Of a stretch of 43,274 bases of DNA, positions 8,325-17,019 are shown piece after piece. The DNA lies in the NCBI GenBank assembly GCA_003612395.1, contig RAYQ01000026.1, positions 1-43,274 of the forward strand, in the 5' to 3' direction. Under the pieces are notes generated by a model. It did not search any database. It saw only the letters and a list, made by a program, of their open reading frames with translations, and was not told where the DNA came from. Position 1 is the first letter of the stretch. The number at the start of each line of letters is the position of its first letter. Position numbers and translations under genes: made by a program. This stretch comes from Parablautia intestinalis (GTDB lineage: Bacteria; Bacillota; Clostridia; Lachnospirales; Lachnospiraceae).

Positions 8325-9479
8325 ATGGATATGAATAAGATAGAATTATTTAGAGAACCTTTAAATATTAAAAGGGTGCTATTAGATAACAATGCAGAAA
8401 TGTCAGATTTGCAACATGCTCTTTTATGTGGATTAATAAAACAATATAAACCTAAGAAAATAGTTGAAGTAGGAGTCGCAGCTGGTGGTACAACAGCTGT
8501 GATATTGAATTGTATTTTTATGTTAGAACTGGATTCAGAGGTATATTCAGTAGATAGTTCAGAAAAATATTATCGAGATGGCAATAAGAATACGGGCTAT
8601 TTGGTAGAAGAATGTAAAAATTATTTGGGTAAAGAAGTTAAACATTGTATGCATGTAGGGGGATACTTGCCAGAATATTTAGATGAAATTGGGGACAATA
8701 TTGATTTTTTGATACTTGACACAATGCATACGTTACCGGGAGAACTACTTGATTTCCTGGCATGTCTTCCCAGGCTAAATGATGGTGCTATAGTAGTATT
8801 ACATGACATTATCTTAAATCACTTGACGGAGTTTGCTGATGTAAATGCTATTGCTACCAGAGTATTATTATCTTCGGTTGTAGGTAAAAAAATAATATGT
8901 AGAGAGAATGATAATCAATATAATTATATTGGTCTTGGTGCATTTGAAGTAACCAAGGAAACCAGAAAATATATTGAGAATGTTTTTTCTGCTTTACTTA
9001 TGACATGGAATTATATACCAGATTCTGAACAAATTGGATTATATAGAAAGCATTTTCTTAGATATTATAGTAATGACTTAGTAGAAGAATATGATACAGC
9101 AGTTGAAATGAATAGAAATACGTTATTAAAAAAGCGAATGGTACGTAAGGATGGGCTTTATGGTATATATGAGCTTATAAATAAGTTGGCAGACAGGAAA
9201 AATATCTTTATTTATGGCTGTGGAATGTATGGAACTAAATTATTTGACTGCCTGGAGAGTTTTGGAGTAAAAATAGAAGGGTATGTAATTTCAGATAATC
9301 AAGTAAAACCGGAGATAGATAAAAGGGTTGAATATATTTCTGACATAGAAAGTAGTGACTGCACTTTTGTGTTGGGAATGAATGTAGGAAAACAGAAAGA
9401 TATATGCCAAAGCGATAAGTCAGATAATTGGATTAATGTAGGAGAAAATGTGCTTTCCATTTTAAGAAATTGCTTGTAG
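8325..9479 (+). CDS. Class I SAM-dependent methyltransferase (CmcI/Methyltransf_24-like) with C-terminal module
   Basis: A 384-residue protein. The methyltransferase region has KIVEVGVAAGGTT at about residues 44-56 (SAM-binding loop), VYSVDSSEKY (second strand acidic residue) and FLILDTMHT with a downstream VVLHDI. This pattern is typical of the CmcI/Methyltransf_24 group. After a helical linker, residues about 290-384 are the shared module (IFIYGCGMYGTKLF, then EGYVISDN). It presumably O-methylates a glycan or precursor. GGGAGG precedes the ATG. About 220 bases separate its stop from the next gene. That gap contains a short open frame ending in a strand-like TIFTIKK segment, which I do not consider a convincing gene. 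Confidence 0.82.
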   Translation: MDMNKIELFREPLNIKRVLLDNNAEMSDLQHALLCGLIKQYKPKKIVEVGVAAGGTTAVILNCIFMLELDSEVYSVDSSEKYYRDGNKNTGYLVEECKNYLGKEVKHCMHVGGYLPEYLDEIGDNIDFLILDTMHTLPGELLDFLACLPRLNDGAIVVLHDIILNHLTEFADVNAIATRVLLSSVVGKKIICRENDNQYNYIGLGAFEVTKETRKYIENVFSALLMTWNYIPDSEQIGLYRKHFLRYYSNDLVEEYDTAVEMNRNTLLKKRMVRKDGLYGIYELINKLADRKNIFIYGCGMYGTKLFDCLESFGVKIEGYVISDNQVKPEIDKRVEYISDIESSDCTFVLGMNVGKQKDICQSDKSDNWINVGENVLSILRNCL

Positions 9480-9699
9480 AGATACTGAAAATAGCATTGT
9501 CTATATTTATGAGAAATGCAAGATTAAATATATGGCAATATAATGGTATTTACCTTATTGGTGTTAGTCTGTCTTTAAATAGCATTGTATCTTTTAAATC
9601 TTTTGCGCCAAAACAAAGACTTTTACATAGGTGGGAAAGTTTACCAATGAATTTACAGGCTAGCACTATTTTTACAATTAAAAAGGCAGGGAAAATATA

Positions 9700-11010
9700 A
9701 TGGAAAAAAGAATAGAAATAATGGATTATCAAGATGATTTTTATAAAATAATGAGCGAATCTGAACGAAAACTAGTTTTATATGGAATGGGTGCAGTAGC
9801 AGAAAATGTATATTTGCATTTTACAAATATTTTCTGTGTTTGTGATAGGAAAGCAAGGAACGGAGAGCTTTTTCATGGTATACCTGTTATTGCACCAGAT
9901 GATTTGGAAAAAATGGATGAAAAACTAGCTATCTTAATATGTGTTAAGAAAGAAGATTATAGAACTCAGATAGTTGATATGCTTTTATCAATGAATATAG
10001 ATGCGTTTGTTTTTGATTTTTATAATAATAGTTCCTTTAATACCTTTAGACAACAAAAAAGAAAAATAATTAAGAATGCATGCATTAGCAAGGTTAGGCT
10101 GGTTTGTTCGGATAACGGGTGGATCCTTTGTAAATTTGCAGAAAAAATGAAGGAAGAATTATTAAAAAGTGGAATACAGGCAGAGATTGGCAAAGGTGTA
10201 GACATAACAGCAGATATTAATCATCATATTGCTTTTCATTTATATGAGCCATTGCTCGACTGCAATGACACTTTAATGATCACGCATGTTGATACAATAA
10301 ATAAAGTGAACTTGATTAAGCATCAGTTGCAGGTGGCTAAGATGGGAATCTGTATGTCACGGGATATGATGAGCCAATTAGTGCAGATGGGAGTTCCCAG
10401 GGAAAAGATCTGTTATATTAATCCGGCACAAGATGGAGTGATAAAGCCGAGAAAATATGTATTAGGAATTACTCACCGGGTATATGATGATCACAGAAAA
10501 CGTTCGGGTGCTTTGTTAGATATTTGTAATGGAATTAATCCGGACTACTTCGAATTTAAAATTATGGGGGCAGGCTGGGAGCAAATTGTAGAGGAAGTTT
10601 GCAAAAAGGGGTTTTTGGTGACATATTATCCTGAATTTGATTATGATACTTATGTGCAATTGATCCCCTCATTGGATTATTATTTATATTGGGGATTTGA
10701 TGAGGGATCGATGGGATATTTAGATGCACTTGCAGCAGGGATTGGCACTATTGTTACGCCACAAGGATACCATCTGGATACACGCAATGGATTAACTTAT
10801 CCCTGTAATACAATTGCTGACTTTATAGATGTTCTTTCAAAACTGGAAATGGAACGATATAAAACAGTAAGTGCAGTTACTAATTGGACATGGGAGAACT
10901 ATACAAAAAAACATATTGAAGTGTGGAAATATATTATAGGACAAGAAGAAGGAATATATGACAATCAACATAAATATGAAGATGGTATTAATTCTGTGTA
11001 TAGGATATAG
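9700..11010 (+). CDS. GT-B-type glycosyltransferase with N-terminal module
   Basis: A 436-residue protein. Residues 22-115 are the module (LVLYGMGAVAENV, then FCVCDRKARNG). The remainder resembles a GT4-like GT-B enzyme. An N-terminal half runs from residue about 130 and includes ITHVDT and a CMSRDMMSQL segment. A C-terminal half starts near LGITHRVYDDHRKR and includes FKIMGAGWEQIV, the acidic FDEGSMGYLDALAAGIG nucleotide-sugar segment and VTPQGYH. It probably uses an activated sugar to extend the glycan in the cytosol. No DxD requirement is expected for this fold. The start is the ATG at 9700 with AGGCAGG just upstream. Confidence 0.78.
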   Translation: MEKRIEIMDYQDDFYKIMSESERKLVLYGMGAVAENVYLHFTNIFCVCDRKARNGELFHGIPVIAPDDLEKMDEKLAILICVKKEDYRTQIVDMLLSMNIDAFVFDFYNNSSFNTFRQQKRKIIKNACISKVRLVCSDNGWILCKFAEKMKEELLKSGIQAEIGKGVDITADINHHIAFHLYEPLLDCNDTLMITHVDTINKVNLIKHQLQVAKMGICMSRDMMSQLVQMGVPREKICYINPAQDGVIKPRKYVLGITHRVYDDHRKRSGALLDICNGINPDYFEFKIMGAGWEQIVEEVCKKGFLVTYYPEFDYDTYVQLIPSLDYYLYWGFDEGSMGYLDALAAGIGTIVTPQGYHLDTRNGLTYPCNTIADFIDVLSKLEMERYKTVSAVTNWTWENYTKKHIEVWKYIIGQEEGIYDNQHKYEDGINSVYRI

Positions 11011-11048
11011 ATAAAAACAAACAAGAGTTTTATGTGGGAGATGATATT

Positions 11049-12191
11049 GTGGCATTTATACCAGTTAATGAACCATTGATTAATGGTAATGAAAAGAAAT
11101 ACTTATGCGAATGTATTGATACAGGATGGATTTCATCTGAAGGACCATTCGTAAAAGAATTTGAGCAAAAAATGAGTATGTTGGTGGGACGAAAATATGG
11201 AATTGCAGTCTCTAGCGGTACCGCTGCCCTGGAAGTTGCCGTTCAGGCACTGGGGATAGGCGAGGGTGATGAAGTGATTATGCCTGCGTTTACTATTATA
11301 TCATGCGCAATGGCAGTTACAAAAGTAGGTGCTGTTCCGGTGTTAGTTGATAGCGATTTGACATCCTGGAATATGGATGTTGATGAAATTGAGGCAAAAA
11401 TAACATCCAAAACTAAAGCTATTATGATGGTCCATTTATATGGATTGCCTGTTGAAGTGAGTAAAGTGACAGAATTAGCAGAACGATACAATTTAAAGAT
11501 AATAGAGGATGCAGCAGAAATGCATGGTCAGACATATAATGGAAGGAAGTGTGGTAGCTTTGGTGATATCAGTACTTTTAGTTTTTATTCAAATAAACAT
11601 ATAACAACAGGCGAAGGTGGAATGGTTGTTACAGATGATATTGAGCTTGCGGAACGGAGCAGAATGCTTAGAAACCTTTGCTTCAGGAAAGATGTTCGCT
11701 ATATGCATGATGAAATTAGCGATAATTATCGATTCACCAATTTGCAAGCTGCAGTTGGACTAGCACAATTGGAAAGGCTGAATGAATTTATAGAAAAGAA
11801 AAGACAAATGGGAAGGTATTATACGGATAGACTAAAGGGCATAAGTGGCTTGATACTTCCAATAGAGGAGACGGAATATGCAGATAATATTTATTGGGTT
11901 TATGGAATGGTGTTGGATAAAGATATACCGATTGATAATAGGACTGTACAGAAACTTTTAGCAGAAGAAGGAATTGGGTCAAGGACCTTTTTTTGGTGTA
12001 TACATGAGCAACCGGTATATCAAAATCAAGGATTGTTTCAAAAAGAAAAGTACCCTAAAGCAGAATATCTTGCAAGAAAGGGCTTTTATGTTCCAAGTGG
12101 ATTGGCTTTGACGGAGGAGAAAATGGAAAAAGTAGTGTCAGGGGTTCGGAAGGTAATGAATAAAATATATATGCTTAAGGAAAATAGTTAA
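11049..12191 (+). CDS. DegT/DnrJ/EryC1 (perosamine-synthase-like) aminotransferase
   Basis: A 380-residue PLP enzyme that aminates a keto-sugar nucleotide, typically a 4-keto-6-deoxyhexose. Signatures are the N-terminal IPVNEPL.NGNEKKYL, the phosphate-binding SGTAAL (56-61), IIEDAAE (151-157, PLP-contacting Asp154) and the Schiff-base lysine in FSFYSNKHITTGEGG (Lys183). I place the start at GTG 11049, because GGGAG at 11036-11040 has an 8-base spacer to it and the family begins at this point. The GTG at 11034 overlaps that ribosome binding site. Overall it is closest in feel to GDP-perosamine synthases. No dehydratase making its keto-sugar substrate is in the window, apart from the SDR at 1214, whose substrate is unknown. 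Confidence 0.92.
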   Translation: MAFIPVNEPLINGNEKKYLCECIDTGWISSEGPFVKEFEQKMSMLVGRKYGIAVSSGTAALEVAVQALGIGEGDEVIMPAFTIISCAMAVTKVGAVPVLVDSDLTSWNMDVDEIEAKITSKTKAIMMVHLYGLPVEVSKVTELAERYNLKIIEDAAEMHGQTYNGRKCGSFGDISTFSFYSNKHITTGEGGMVVTDDIELAERSRMLRNLCFRKDVRYMHDEISDNYRFTNLQAAVGLAQLERLNEFIEKKRQMGRYYTDRLKGISGLILPIEETEYADNIYWVYGMVLDKDIPIDNRTVQKLLAEEGIGSRTFFWCIHEQPVYQNQGLFQKEKYPKAEYLARKGFYVPSGLALTEEKMEKVVSGVRKVMNKIYMLKENS

Positions 12192-12222
12192 TAATAAATG
12201 TATTGATGAAGGGGATTAGGTA

Positions 12223-12657
12223 ATGGGACAAGTAGAAGAAATTAGAAAAAAGAATAAACTACTTGCAATAATTATTCGTAACGATTATACGTGTGAAGGG
12301 GTAAATTTTATCACATCTAGCGAATATTCGCAACAGGTAGCGTATATGCATCATCCGAAAGGAAAAGTGATAGATGCGCATATACATAATTTAGTTACCA
12401 GAAACGTAGTTTTGACACAGGAAGTATTATTTATTAAAAAAGGTATTTTGCGTGTGGATTTTTATGATGAATACGAAGATTATTTAGAAAGCAAAGATTT
12501 GCATGCAGGAGATATAATTTTACTTGTTTCGGGAGGTCATGGTTTTCAAGTTTTAGATGAAGTTGAAATGATAGAGGTAAAGCAAGGGCCATATGCTGGC
12601 GATGAGGATAAGAAGAGGTTTGAGAGAGTAACAGAAGAACAGATAGTATATAAATAG
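12223..12657 (+). CDS. Cupin-fold protein
   Basis: A 144-residue single-domain cupin. Cupin motif 1 is recognisable around DAHIHNL and the strand IKKGILRVDFYD, and motif 2 around GDIILLVSGGHGFQVL. Such proteins in surface-polysaccharide loci are often sugar epimerases, ketoisomerases or metal-binding accessory enzymes. This one does not clearly match RmlC or FdtA, so the reaction is left open. It lies 31 bases after the DegT aminotransferase with GGGGA before its ATG. It may act on the same keto- or amino-sugar intermediate. Confidence 0.7.
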   Translation: MGQVEEIRKKNKLLAIIIRNDYTCEGVNFITSSEYSQQVAYMHHPKGKVIDAHIHNLVTRNVVLTQEVLFIKKGILRVDFYDEYEDYLESKDLHAGDIILLVSGGHGFQVLDEVEMIEVKQGPYAGDEDKKRFERVTEEQIVYK

Positions 12658-12755
12658 GGAGTTAGAATATTGTTATACAAAAGCGGATGTTTCTACTTAT
12701 GATTGGATTGACTAAGGAAAATAATAAATTAGAAGAATGAAAAAGGTAATTGAAT

Positions 12756-13694
12756 ATGAAAATGGCATATAGAGTAGATAAAGATGTATTTGAATATATC
12801 GATAAATGCGAAGGAATTAAGGTGATCTATGGAGTAACATTCGGTGAAGACATTATAAAGGAAAACATATTTAGGGTGGATTTTTTTTGTGATAGGAGAG
12901 AAGGGGGAAAGGGAAAATACATAAAAAATATTCCAATTATTACTGTATTAGAGTTGAGTGAAATTATAACTAGAAGTGGAAAAAGAGCGTTAATTCTTAT
13001 TTGTGTAGGTCCAAATGAAGCGGCTGTTCATAGCATATATGGTGATTTATGCAGGTATGATATAGATGCAGATGTCTTTAATTACTTTAATTCTAATTGC
13101 TTTTTTAGAGATAAAACATTTTTGTATAAAGATAAAATATTTAAATTATATGAAAATATATACAATTGTGGTTTTATAAATACGAGAATGACGGAAAGAA
13201 GTGTTGAATTAGCTTTAGGCGAATACTTCATTGAAAAATGTACGGGGGGGGGTATTTGTGAGGTGGGAGCTGTAACACCATATTATCCATTTGAATGTGC
13301 AAATAGAGTAAAACACGTTATAGATCCAACGGATATGCATAAAAGAATAGATATAAGGAAGTCAGTATTTGATTGTAATTTAAGAGGATGGAATGTACTT
13401 TCTATATCAACAGTTGAACATATCGGAACAGGTGACTATAAATTTTCAGAGAAGCATACTGCAGTAGAGGCTGTAGTAAAAATCCTCAGGGAGTCGAAGT
13501 CGTGTTTAATTACCGCTCCTATAGGATATAATGCGGTTTTAGATGAATGGGTATATGATAATCGTCACGATGTTCGAATACAGCTATTAAAAAGAGGTTG
13601 CAATAATCATTGGAATAATGATGAAGGCAAAAGCATAAAGGATATTAAATATGGTCCGTATTGGGCGAATGGATTAATTGTAATTGAAAAATAA
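12756..13694 (+). CDS. Methyltransferase-like protein with N-terminal module and a poly(G) tract
   Basis: A 312-residue protein with ATG at 12756 and AAGG about 9 bases upstream; a TTG lies two codons earlier. Residues about 20-115 are a divergent copy of the module (KVIYGVTFGEDI, then DFFCDRREGGKG). The second half resembles a class I methyltransferase subgroup: GGGICEVGAVTPYY (loop I, 164-177), HVIDPTD (strand 2), VLSISTVEHIG (the motif-4 region) and ITAPIGYNAVLDEWV. It lacks the canonical GxGxG, so catalysis is not certain. Codons 163-166 contain nine consecutive G. A tenth G gives TGA within three codons after the run, and eight G gives TAA within about eight. The frame loss would keep only the N-terminal module. 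Confidence 0.75.
   Translation: MKMAYRVDKDVFEYIDKCEGIKVIYGVTFGEDIIKENIFRVDFFCDRREGGKGKYIKNIPIITVLELSEIITRSGKRALILICVGPNEAAVHSIYGDLCRYDIDADVFNYFNSNCFFRDKTFLYKDKIFKLYENIYNCGFINTRMTERSVELALGEYFIEKCTGGGICEVGAVTPYYPFECANRVKHVIDPTDMHKRIDIRKSVFDCNLRGWNVLSISTVEHIGTGDYKFSEKHTAVEAVVKILRESKSCLITAPIGYNAVLDEWVYDNRHDVRIQLLKRGCNNHWNNDEGKSIKDIKYGPYWANGLIVIEK
13244..13252 (+). repeat. G9 homopolymer, candidate slippage (phase-variation) site
   Basis: Nine consecutive G, read as the end of a Thr codon plus three Gly codons, at the SAM-binding loop of the methyltransferase-like gene. Either one-base slip leads rapidly to a stop (TGA or TAA). It has the same length and comparable placement to the tract at 6623-6631. 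Confidence 0.75.
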
Positions 13695-13826
13695 AATTTC
13701 TGATAAAATAGTATTTAAAAAGTAACCATGTTATTTTTTACCTGAGAAGCTGATGAAAATGTGAAGCTAATTTAAAGAAGTTATAATAATATTTTGATAT
13801 AAATAGAATAACAGAATGAGGCTAAG

Positions 13827-14693
13827 ATGATAGATAATATAAAAATTTCTGTAGTAATTCCTTCTTATAACAGAGAAAAAACAATAAAGAAGTGCTTGGA
13901 ATCTGTTATAAATCAGACATATCCTCCTTATGAAATTATCGTAGTTGATGATGGCTCTAGTGATAACACGATCCAGAAAATAAAAGAACTAAATTATTCT
14001 AAGGTTAGAATTTTACAGCAAAATCATAAGGGTGCACAATCAGCGCGCAATTATGGGATAAAGGAGGCAAAAGGAGATTACATTGCGTTTCTGGATTCTG
14101 ACGATGAGTGGTTGCTAAACAAGTTAGAGAAACAAGTTCCATACCTGGAAGCGGGAAAGAATATTGTAGTTTATTGTGATTGCTATGAAGTTAACAGAAG
14201 AAAAGGCCAAGTTAGAGCCAAAATTACCAAAGGAAGTAATGGAAATGTTTATAAAGAGATGTTAATGAATACTGGACCAATGTTTCAAGGAATATTATGC
14301 TCTAGAAAGTCTCTTTTAGATATTGGACTTCTTGATGAAAATGTACCATCACATCAAGAGTGGGATACTGCTATCAGGTTATCTCGGAATAATAAATTTG
14401 TGCATATAAGCGAACCACTATTTAAATGGAATTGGCATAATGGTGAGACAATATCTAAGGATACTGTACGAGGAGTAAAAGGACATGCATATATTGTAGA
14501 AAAATATAAATTGGAAATTTTGAAATATTATGGATTGCAGGGCATAGATAGACAATATGAAAGTTTGCTTATAGAAAGTTTTCAAAATGAACGTATTGAG
14601 ATAATGAAGTACTTTTTTAAATGGGCTATTATAGACACTTTAATAGATATTAGAAAGTTTTTAGGGAGAAAAACATTTGAAGAAAAATTTTAA
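13827..14693 (+). CDS. GT2-family glycosyltransferase
   Basis: A 288-residue GT-A enzyme. It starts with ISVVIPSYNRE, has the nucleotide-binding VVDDGSSDNT (Asp41/42), the GAQSARNYGI segment and the metal-binding FLDSDDEW (DxD, 89-95). A QEWDTAIRLS segment supplies a probable catalytic acidic residue. It transfers a sugar from a nucleotide donor at the cytosolic face. It lacks the locus-wide Rossmann module, but its last 17 bases overlap the next gene, which encodes a membrane-anchored copy of that module. GAGG precedes the ATG. Confidence 0.9.
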   Translation: MIDNIKISVVIPSYNREKTIKKCLESVINQTYPPYEIIVVDDGSSDNTIQKIKELNYSKVRILQQNHKGAQSARNYGIKEAKGDYIAFLDSDDEWLLNKLEKQVPYLEAGKNIVVYCDCYEVNRRKGQVRAKITKGSNGNVYKEMLMNTGPMFQGILCSRKSLLDIGLLDENVPSHQEWDTAIRLSRNNKFVHISEPLFKWNWHNGETISKDTVRGVKGHAYIVEKYKLEILKYYGLQGIDRQYESLLIESFQNERIEIMKYFFKWAIIDTLIDIRKFLGRKTFEEKF

Positions 14694-15150
14694 AATTATA
14701 GTTGTATTTATAACTACGATGTTTATGTATAAAATAATTAAAAAAACAAAAAAATTATTGGATATTTTTGGAAAGGAATACGAAAGAGAAAAAAGATTAT
14801 GTAATTTATTTCGAGAATGGGTTATTATAAAAATAGAAAAAAAGGAAATATGTGATTATTTGTGGGAAAATGGATATAGAGAAGTCGCATTATATGGTAT
14901 GAACTATGTAGGAGAAATTTTGCTGCAGGATCTTGGGCAAAGCGAGATAAAAGTGAAATATGCCATAGATAAAAATGCAAAATATATTAGAACAGGAGTA
15001 ACAATGATAAAACCAGATGAAAAATTACCAGAAGTTGATATGGTTATTGTAACAGCGATTGCATATTTTGATGAAATTAAGGACAACCTTAGTAAAAAAA
15101 TATCATGTCCAATAGTTTCTTTGGAAGATATTTTAAGTAAATTATTATAA
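14677..15150 (+). CDS. Membrane-anchored stand-alone Rossmann module
   Basis: A 157-residue protein: one hydrophobic N-terminal helix (about 5-20) followed by KKTKK, a helix with the W-x(3)-K pattern (Trp48 to Lys52), then the module (EVALYGMNYVGEILL, 69-83; KYAIDKN, 94-100; DMVIVTAIAY). The TTG start at 14677 has GGGAG with an 8-base spacer and overlaps the GT2 stop, which suggests translational coupling. No catalytic domain is attached. The positively charged residues after the helix suggest the module faces the cytosol. Its likely role is as a partner or anchor for the GT2 enzyme or for other module-bearing enzymes; this is inference. Confidence 0.78.
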   Translation: MKKNFKIIVVFITTMFMYKIIKKTKKLLDIFGKEYEREKRLCNLFREWVIIKIEKKEICDYLWENGYREVALYGMNYVGEILLQDLGQSEIKVKYAIDKNAKYIRTGVTMIKPDEKLPEVDMVIVTAIAYFDEIKDNLSKKISCPIVSLEDILSKLL

Positions 15151-15169
15151 ATCGTACAATAAAAGACTA

Positions 15170-16437
15170 GTATAGCAAATATTAAGTTATTGATAGTTTA
15201 AATAGTTGCCGCTTCATCAGGATCAATTTCGTCCATTTTATATGTCCAATGATAGACAATCGGATCAGCATTGATCTCATTGAAGTAGCGGTATATTCGT
15301 TCCGATAGTTCCTCCTTTGAATTGACACGAATACCCTTTAACATCTGCTTTGTCATTTTGCTAAAGAAGCTTTCGATCATGTTCAGCCACGAGGTATGTG
15401 CCGGGGTAAATACAAATACAAATCGGTCTTCCGGCAGTGTTGCGAGAAACTTCCGGGTCTCCTTTGAAGTATGGGCTGAGTGGTTGTCCAGTATCAGCCG
15501 GATTGTGTCTCCCTCCGGGTATTTTGCATCGAGAATCTTTAGGAACCTGATAAAATCGGAACTTTTGTGTGACTGGCTGACCAGCGGGATTACCTCGCCT
15601 GTCAGCAGATCAATGCCTGCAAGCAGTGATAACGTTCCAAGCCGCACATACTCATAATCCCGGCGGACATAACCGTTTTCCTCTGTTGGGTTATGGTCAG
15701 GATATTTATTGGCAATAGCCTGAATGCCGGGTTTTTCATCATACGAAACTGTATGTGTCAAATGCCCGCTGTCCGGTATGATGATGTTTCCATCATCATC
15801 AAGCTGCATCTCGACCTGTTTATAAACCGGGAGGACATCATGCATCTTATTCTCAAAATCAGGGTCTTTCCGCTCAAGATAATACTTGATCTTGAACGGT
15901 TTGATATCCATCTTTTTGAGATATTTTTGAAGCCACGGCTTTGTAACAGTCTTTAAACGTGGATAGCCTGCTTCTTCCGCATGCATCTGTATATGTTTAT
16001 GCAGCGCAGCCAATGTCCATAATTCTGCGGCATAGCCAGGGTCACAGGGCTTTTGGCAGGCGATACTGACAATCCATGATTTTGCATCATCGGTAACCTC
16101 AACCGGGCGGCCGGAGCGTTCGTCATCAAATATGGCAAGGTTGATTCCATTGTTGAGATAACGGTCAATACAGCGCCGGACGGTATTCACACTGACGCCC
16201 AGACCGTCTGCAATAGCTTTGTCTGTTTTTGCTTCAGACTTCCATAACAACATGCGGGCACGGTCAACAACCTGTGCCTGGATAGTTCTGGTTTTGATCA
16301 ACGATCTCAGATAGGTACGTTCCTCATTTGATATTGTAATGCTATAAGGTAATGCTGGCATAATTGACCTCCAAAAATATATTGAGCAAGTCTTATACCA
16401 GATGTTGAAAATATCAACAACTTAATTTATGTCATAC
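15170..16437 (-). mobile_element. Complete IS630-family insertion sequence
   Basis: The element begins GTAT and ends ATAC. Imperfect 30-bp terminal inverted repeats lie at 15170-15199 and 16408-16437 (24 of 30 positions match). They are flanked by TA at 15168-15169 and 16438-16439, consistent with the IS630 TA duplication. The joined flanks reconstruct a CTAG target, the family's preferred site. It carries one intact transposase and is richer in G+C than the surrounding AT-rich DNA. It lies between the membrane-module gene ending at 15150 and a terminator-like hairpin at 16449, so it appears to have disrupted no intact gene. Confidence 0.88.
15198..16361 (-). CDS. IS630-family transposase
   Basis: A 387-residue cut-and-paste transposase. 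The N-terminal helix-turn-helix region (about 25-75) contains DKAIADGLGVSVNTVRRCIDRYL. The DDE catalytic residues are recognisable as Asp208 (SYDEKPGIQA), Asp292 (LILDNHSAHTS) and Glu330 (HTSWLNMIESFFS), each in its family-typical sequence. No frameshift or stop is present, so it may be active. The ATG has GGAGG with a 6-base spacer. The stop overlaps the end of the element's inverted repeat. Confidence 0.95.
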   Translation of the reverse strand: MPALPYSITISNEERTYLRSLIKTRTIQAQVVDRARMLLWKSEAKTDKAIADGLGVSVNTVRRCIDRYLNNGINLAIFDDERSGRPVEVTDDAKSWIVSIACQKPCDPGYAAELWTLAALHKHIQMHAEEAGYPRLKTVTKPWLQKYLKKMDIKPFKIKYYLERKDPDFENKMHDVLPVYKQVEMQLDDDGNIIIPDSGHLTHTVSYDEKPGIQAIANKYPDHNPTEENGYVRRDYEYVRLGTLSLLAGIDLLTGEVIPLVSQSHKSSDFIRFLKILDAKYPEGDTIRLILDNHSAHTSKETRKFLATLPEDRFVFVFTPAHTSWLNMIESFFSKMTKQMLKGIRVNSKEELSERIYRYFNEINADPIVYHWTYKMDEIDPDEAATI

Positions 16438-16448
16438 TAGTTTAATTT

Positions 16449-16494
16449 TATATTCTATTTTCTATCCATTTCCTAGAAAGTAGAATATATTTTT
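16449..16494 (+). terminator. Probable intrinsic terminator displaced by IS630
   Basis: A stem of 15 base pairs with one G-T wobble pairs 16449-16463 with 16475-16489 around an 11-base loop, and a TTTTT run follows directly. It is AT-rich. It starts 11 bases beyond the IS630 right end, so before the insertion it would have stood shortly after the gene ending at 15150. Confidence 0.5.
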
Positions 16495-16835
16495 GTAGAA
16501 AGCAGATTTTAGTCGAATATTTGAAAGGCGCAAGAGAAAAATCCCTTTGAAAAATATTAGCCAGATTTATCTGTAGTCTTTCAGTATCTAAGGAGATAAT
16601 TTTTGTCTAGCAGGATGATGTGAAAAAGGTAATGAGACTCCGGTGAAACGTGAGCTGTGGGAAGAAATGCTGTGTAAGTCTATTGAGAAGAAAACAGAAG
16701 CAGAAAAGAAATTTCCAGACTGGAATTAATCTGATAAAGAGACAGAAAGAGAGGTATCCAAACAAGGTATTTAGAAAAGCATGCTTAACTGATTTACCCT
16801 GCGGTTGTGATATTATTGAAAATGGATTTCCGTGA

Positions 16836-16889
16836 AAAAAGGGGTTCCATACAATTGCAATTTATGGTATACATTATATTGGAGGTTAA
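16836..16889 (+). pseudogene. Remnant of a Rossmann-module gene
   Basis: The frame reads KKGFHTIAIYGIHYIGG and then TAA. It closely matches the module core of the intact gene just downstream (KRGFQKVAIYGMHYIGE). An in-frame TGA precedes it, and the same frame continues upstream with ENGFP, resembling the leader of the copy at 14677 (ENGYREVALYG). The open stretch at 16650-16835 in this frame has no other recognisable similarity and I do not call it a gene. This is most likely the leftover of a decayed copy of the small membrane-module gene. Confidence 0.55.
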
Positions 16890-16941
16890 TTGTAGCAGCA
16901 TTATTTCGCTACATTTGTTCCTGCTCTTGAACGGTTAACTT

Positions 16942-17019
16942 AACGTATAACATCTTATCATAAAATAATCCGGTACTTTATTAATACATAATTTCAGGTG
17001 AAGGGATATGTTATACGTT
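16942..17019. repeat. Short element with 12-bp terminal inverted repeats
   Basis: AACGTATAACAT (16942-16953) and ATGTTATACGTT (17008-17019) are exact reverse complements 54 bases apart, with no coding content between. It could be a small MITE or a regulatory fold. No clear target duplication was seen. Apart from this and the gene remnant, the stretch 16438-17159 holds the displaced terminator and no gene I can support. Confidence 0.35.

Noticed and set aside
9470-9700. 76-residue open frame between the methyltransferase and the GT-B gene
   Set aside because: It overlaps the upstream stop, has no ribosome binding site and no recognisable domain. A strand-like TIFTIKK end hints at a methyltransferase remnant, but this is too weak to call.
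15322-15956. Plus-strand open frames inside the transposase region
   Set aside because: They are antisense shadows of the intact IS630 transposase and have no signals of their own.
16650-16835. 61-residue open frame between IS630 and the next gene
   Set aside because: It has a GTG start without a ribosome binding site and no family similarity. It ends at the stop just before the module remnant and is probably decayed sequence.
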